From assembly GCA_024233005.1 (NCBI GenBank), contig JACKQE010000004.1, forward strand, positions 276,670-340,669: DNA of 64,000 bases. Reading direction: 5' to 3'. The notes below the pieces were generated by a model, which searched no databases, was not told the origin of the DNA, and saw only the letters and a program-made list of their open reading frames with translations. Below are positions 63,326-64,000 of the stretch, piece by piece. The stretch's first letter is position 1. The number at the start of each line of letters is the position of its first letter. The translations under genes were made by a program, and so were the position numbers. Origin of the DNA: Akkermansiaceae bacterium. GTDB lineage: Bacteria > Verrucomicrobiota > Verrucomicrobiia > Verrucomicrobiales > DEV007.

Positions 63326-64000
63326 ATGCGGGAAGACTACACCATTGCCGAACTCTGCGAGGCCTTCGAGCTCTCTCGGAGCGGCTATTACCAATGGAGC
63401 AGGCGCGAGAGCACTCCTCGCCGGGCCCAGAATGAGATCCTCCTCAAAGAGATGAAACGCATCCACGAACACCGCCACACTCGCTGTTACGGCAGTCCCC
63501 GCATGACGGTGGAACTGCGGGAACGGGGTTACGCCTGTTCGGAGAACCGGGTCGCCCGGCTCATGGCCCGCCACGGCCTGGCGGCAAAATCCAGGCGTCC
63601 CTTCCGGCCAAAGACCACCCAGCCCGATCGCCATGTCCCGCCCGCACCCAACCACCTCGCGGACGCCCCCGCCGTCACCAGGCCCGGAGAAGCCCTCGTC
63701 AGCGACATCACCTACGTGGCCACCCGGGAGGGCTGGCTTTACCTCGCGGTGGTCCTCGATCTCTTCAGCCGGGCGGTGGTGGGTTGGAAGATCGGCGAGT
63801 CTCTGCACACCGACCTGCTTCTCGACGCCTTCGAGCAGTCCCGCCTCCAGCTTCGTCCGCAACGGGGAGCGCTCTTCCACTCCGATCGCGGCTGCCAATA
63901 CACCAGCCGGGCCTTCCGCCTCCGCCTGGAGAAAAGCGGCCTCGTCCAAAGCATGAGTGCGGCGGGGTATTGCTACGACAACGCCACGGCGGAAAGCTTC
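63326..64000 (+). CDS. IS3-family transposase OrfB (integrase core), partial at right edge
   Basis: Open frame in the -1 register relative to OrfA; it is continuously open from the A7G run (63266) so translation is probably as an OrfA-OrfB fusion, with ATG 63326 as an independent start. HTH_21-like DYTIAELCEAFELSRSGYYQW and RCYGSPRMTVELRERG lead to the rve catalytic core: SDITYVATREGWLYLAVVLDLFSRAVVGW (Asp codon 63704), FHSDRGCQYTS (Asp 63884) and YCYDNATAESF (Glu 63992). Thirty-five residues separate the second Asp and Glu, the DD(35)E spacing of active enzymes. The C-terminus is outside the window. Confidence 0.93.
   Translation, partial: MREDYTIAELCEAFELSRSGYYQWSRRESTPRRAQNEILLKEMKRIHEHRHTRCYGSPRMTVELRERGYACSENRVARLMARHGLAAKSRRPFRPKTTQPDRHVPPAPNHLADAPAVTRPGEALVSDITYVATREGWLYLAVVLDLFSRAVVGWKIGESLHTDLLLDAFEQSRLQLRPQRGALFHSDRGCQYTSRAFRLRLEKSGLVQSMSAAGYCYDNATAESF

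Larger units (their letters stand above)
62925..64000 (+). mobile_element. IS3-family insertion sequence (left part; continues beyond window)
   Basis: The left end TGAACTTCCCCCGAAACGG (from 62925) begins with TG and has the typical IS3-family terminal sequence ending in the GGTGGACA block. orfA and orfB follow in overlapping registers. The element is open to the right; the right inverted repeat and any target duplication are outside the window. It has disrupted the last gene of the MoxR operon. Confidence 0.88.

Overview
The window is GC-rich bacterial chromosome, most likely from the phylum Verrucomicrobiota (PVC superphylum). The pointers are two operons of the planctomycete/verrucomicrobial DUF1549-DUF1553 plus DUF1501 type, an enormous LEPR-motif protein built of autotransporter-associated beta-strand repeats, and an isolated prepilin peptidase. 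No rRNA, tRNA or CRISPR was recognised.

Layout. 1-17795 (minus) is a single open frame of at least 5,931 codons: a surface protein with a metzincin-like protease site near its N-terminus, about 14 kb of beta-strand repeats, and Ig/cadherin-like repeats running off the left edge. 18130-21561 is a solute-binding protein / histidine kinase / response regulator operon. 21618-26922 holds an unknown protein, a P2-type cation ATPase and a metallophosphoesterase. 27012-28559 is a scar region with an IS5-like transposase remnant. 28560-32581 is DUF1549/DUF1501/WD40 operon 1, converging on avtA. 34019-37522 has a membrane coiled-coil protein, an amidohydrolase and a TetR regulator with its own palindrome. 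37525-38691 is a prepilin peptidase, divergent from a VanX-like lipoprotein. 39504-42427 is a BlaI/BlaR-type unit led by an EF-hand gene; two of the three genes carry in-frame tandem repeats. 42452-48342 carries carbohydrate-related genes (PL10-like lyase, fucU, PIG-L deacetylase, RraA-like, TIM-barrel isomerase). 48465-51905 is DUF1549/DUF1501 operon 2. 51872-54984 (minus) joins an Lgt-like membrane protein, a methyltransferase, a Tes-like radical SAM enzyme and a small membrane protein.

The most interesting region is 55466-62924. It is a tightly coupled five-gene operon around a MoxR AAA+ ATPase, with a degenerate vWA/beta-propeller protein and a helical-repeat protein. This matches the MoxR-vWA-beta-propeller ternary systems predicted to act in biological conflict. 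Its last gene is cut by an IS3-family element whose first three bases (TGA) supply the stop codon. The IS continues past the right edge, and its OrfA/OrfB are arranged for -1 frameshifting at an A7G run.

Working together: the DUF1549/DUF1501 units, PL10-like lyase, FucU, deacetylase and isomerases fit an organism that degrades complex, possibly fucose-bearing polysaccharides. The giant protein may mediate surface attachment. The radical SAM/Lgt-like cluster points to lipid modification. These roles are inferred from family and context.
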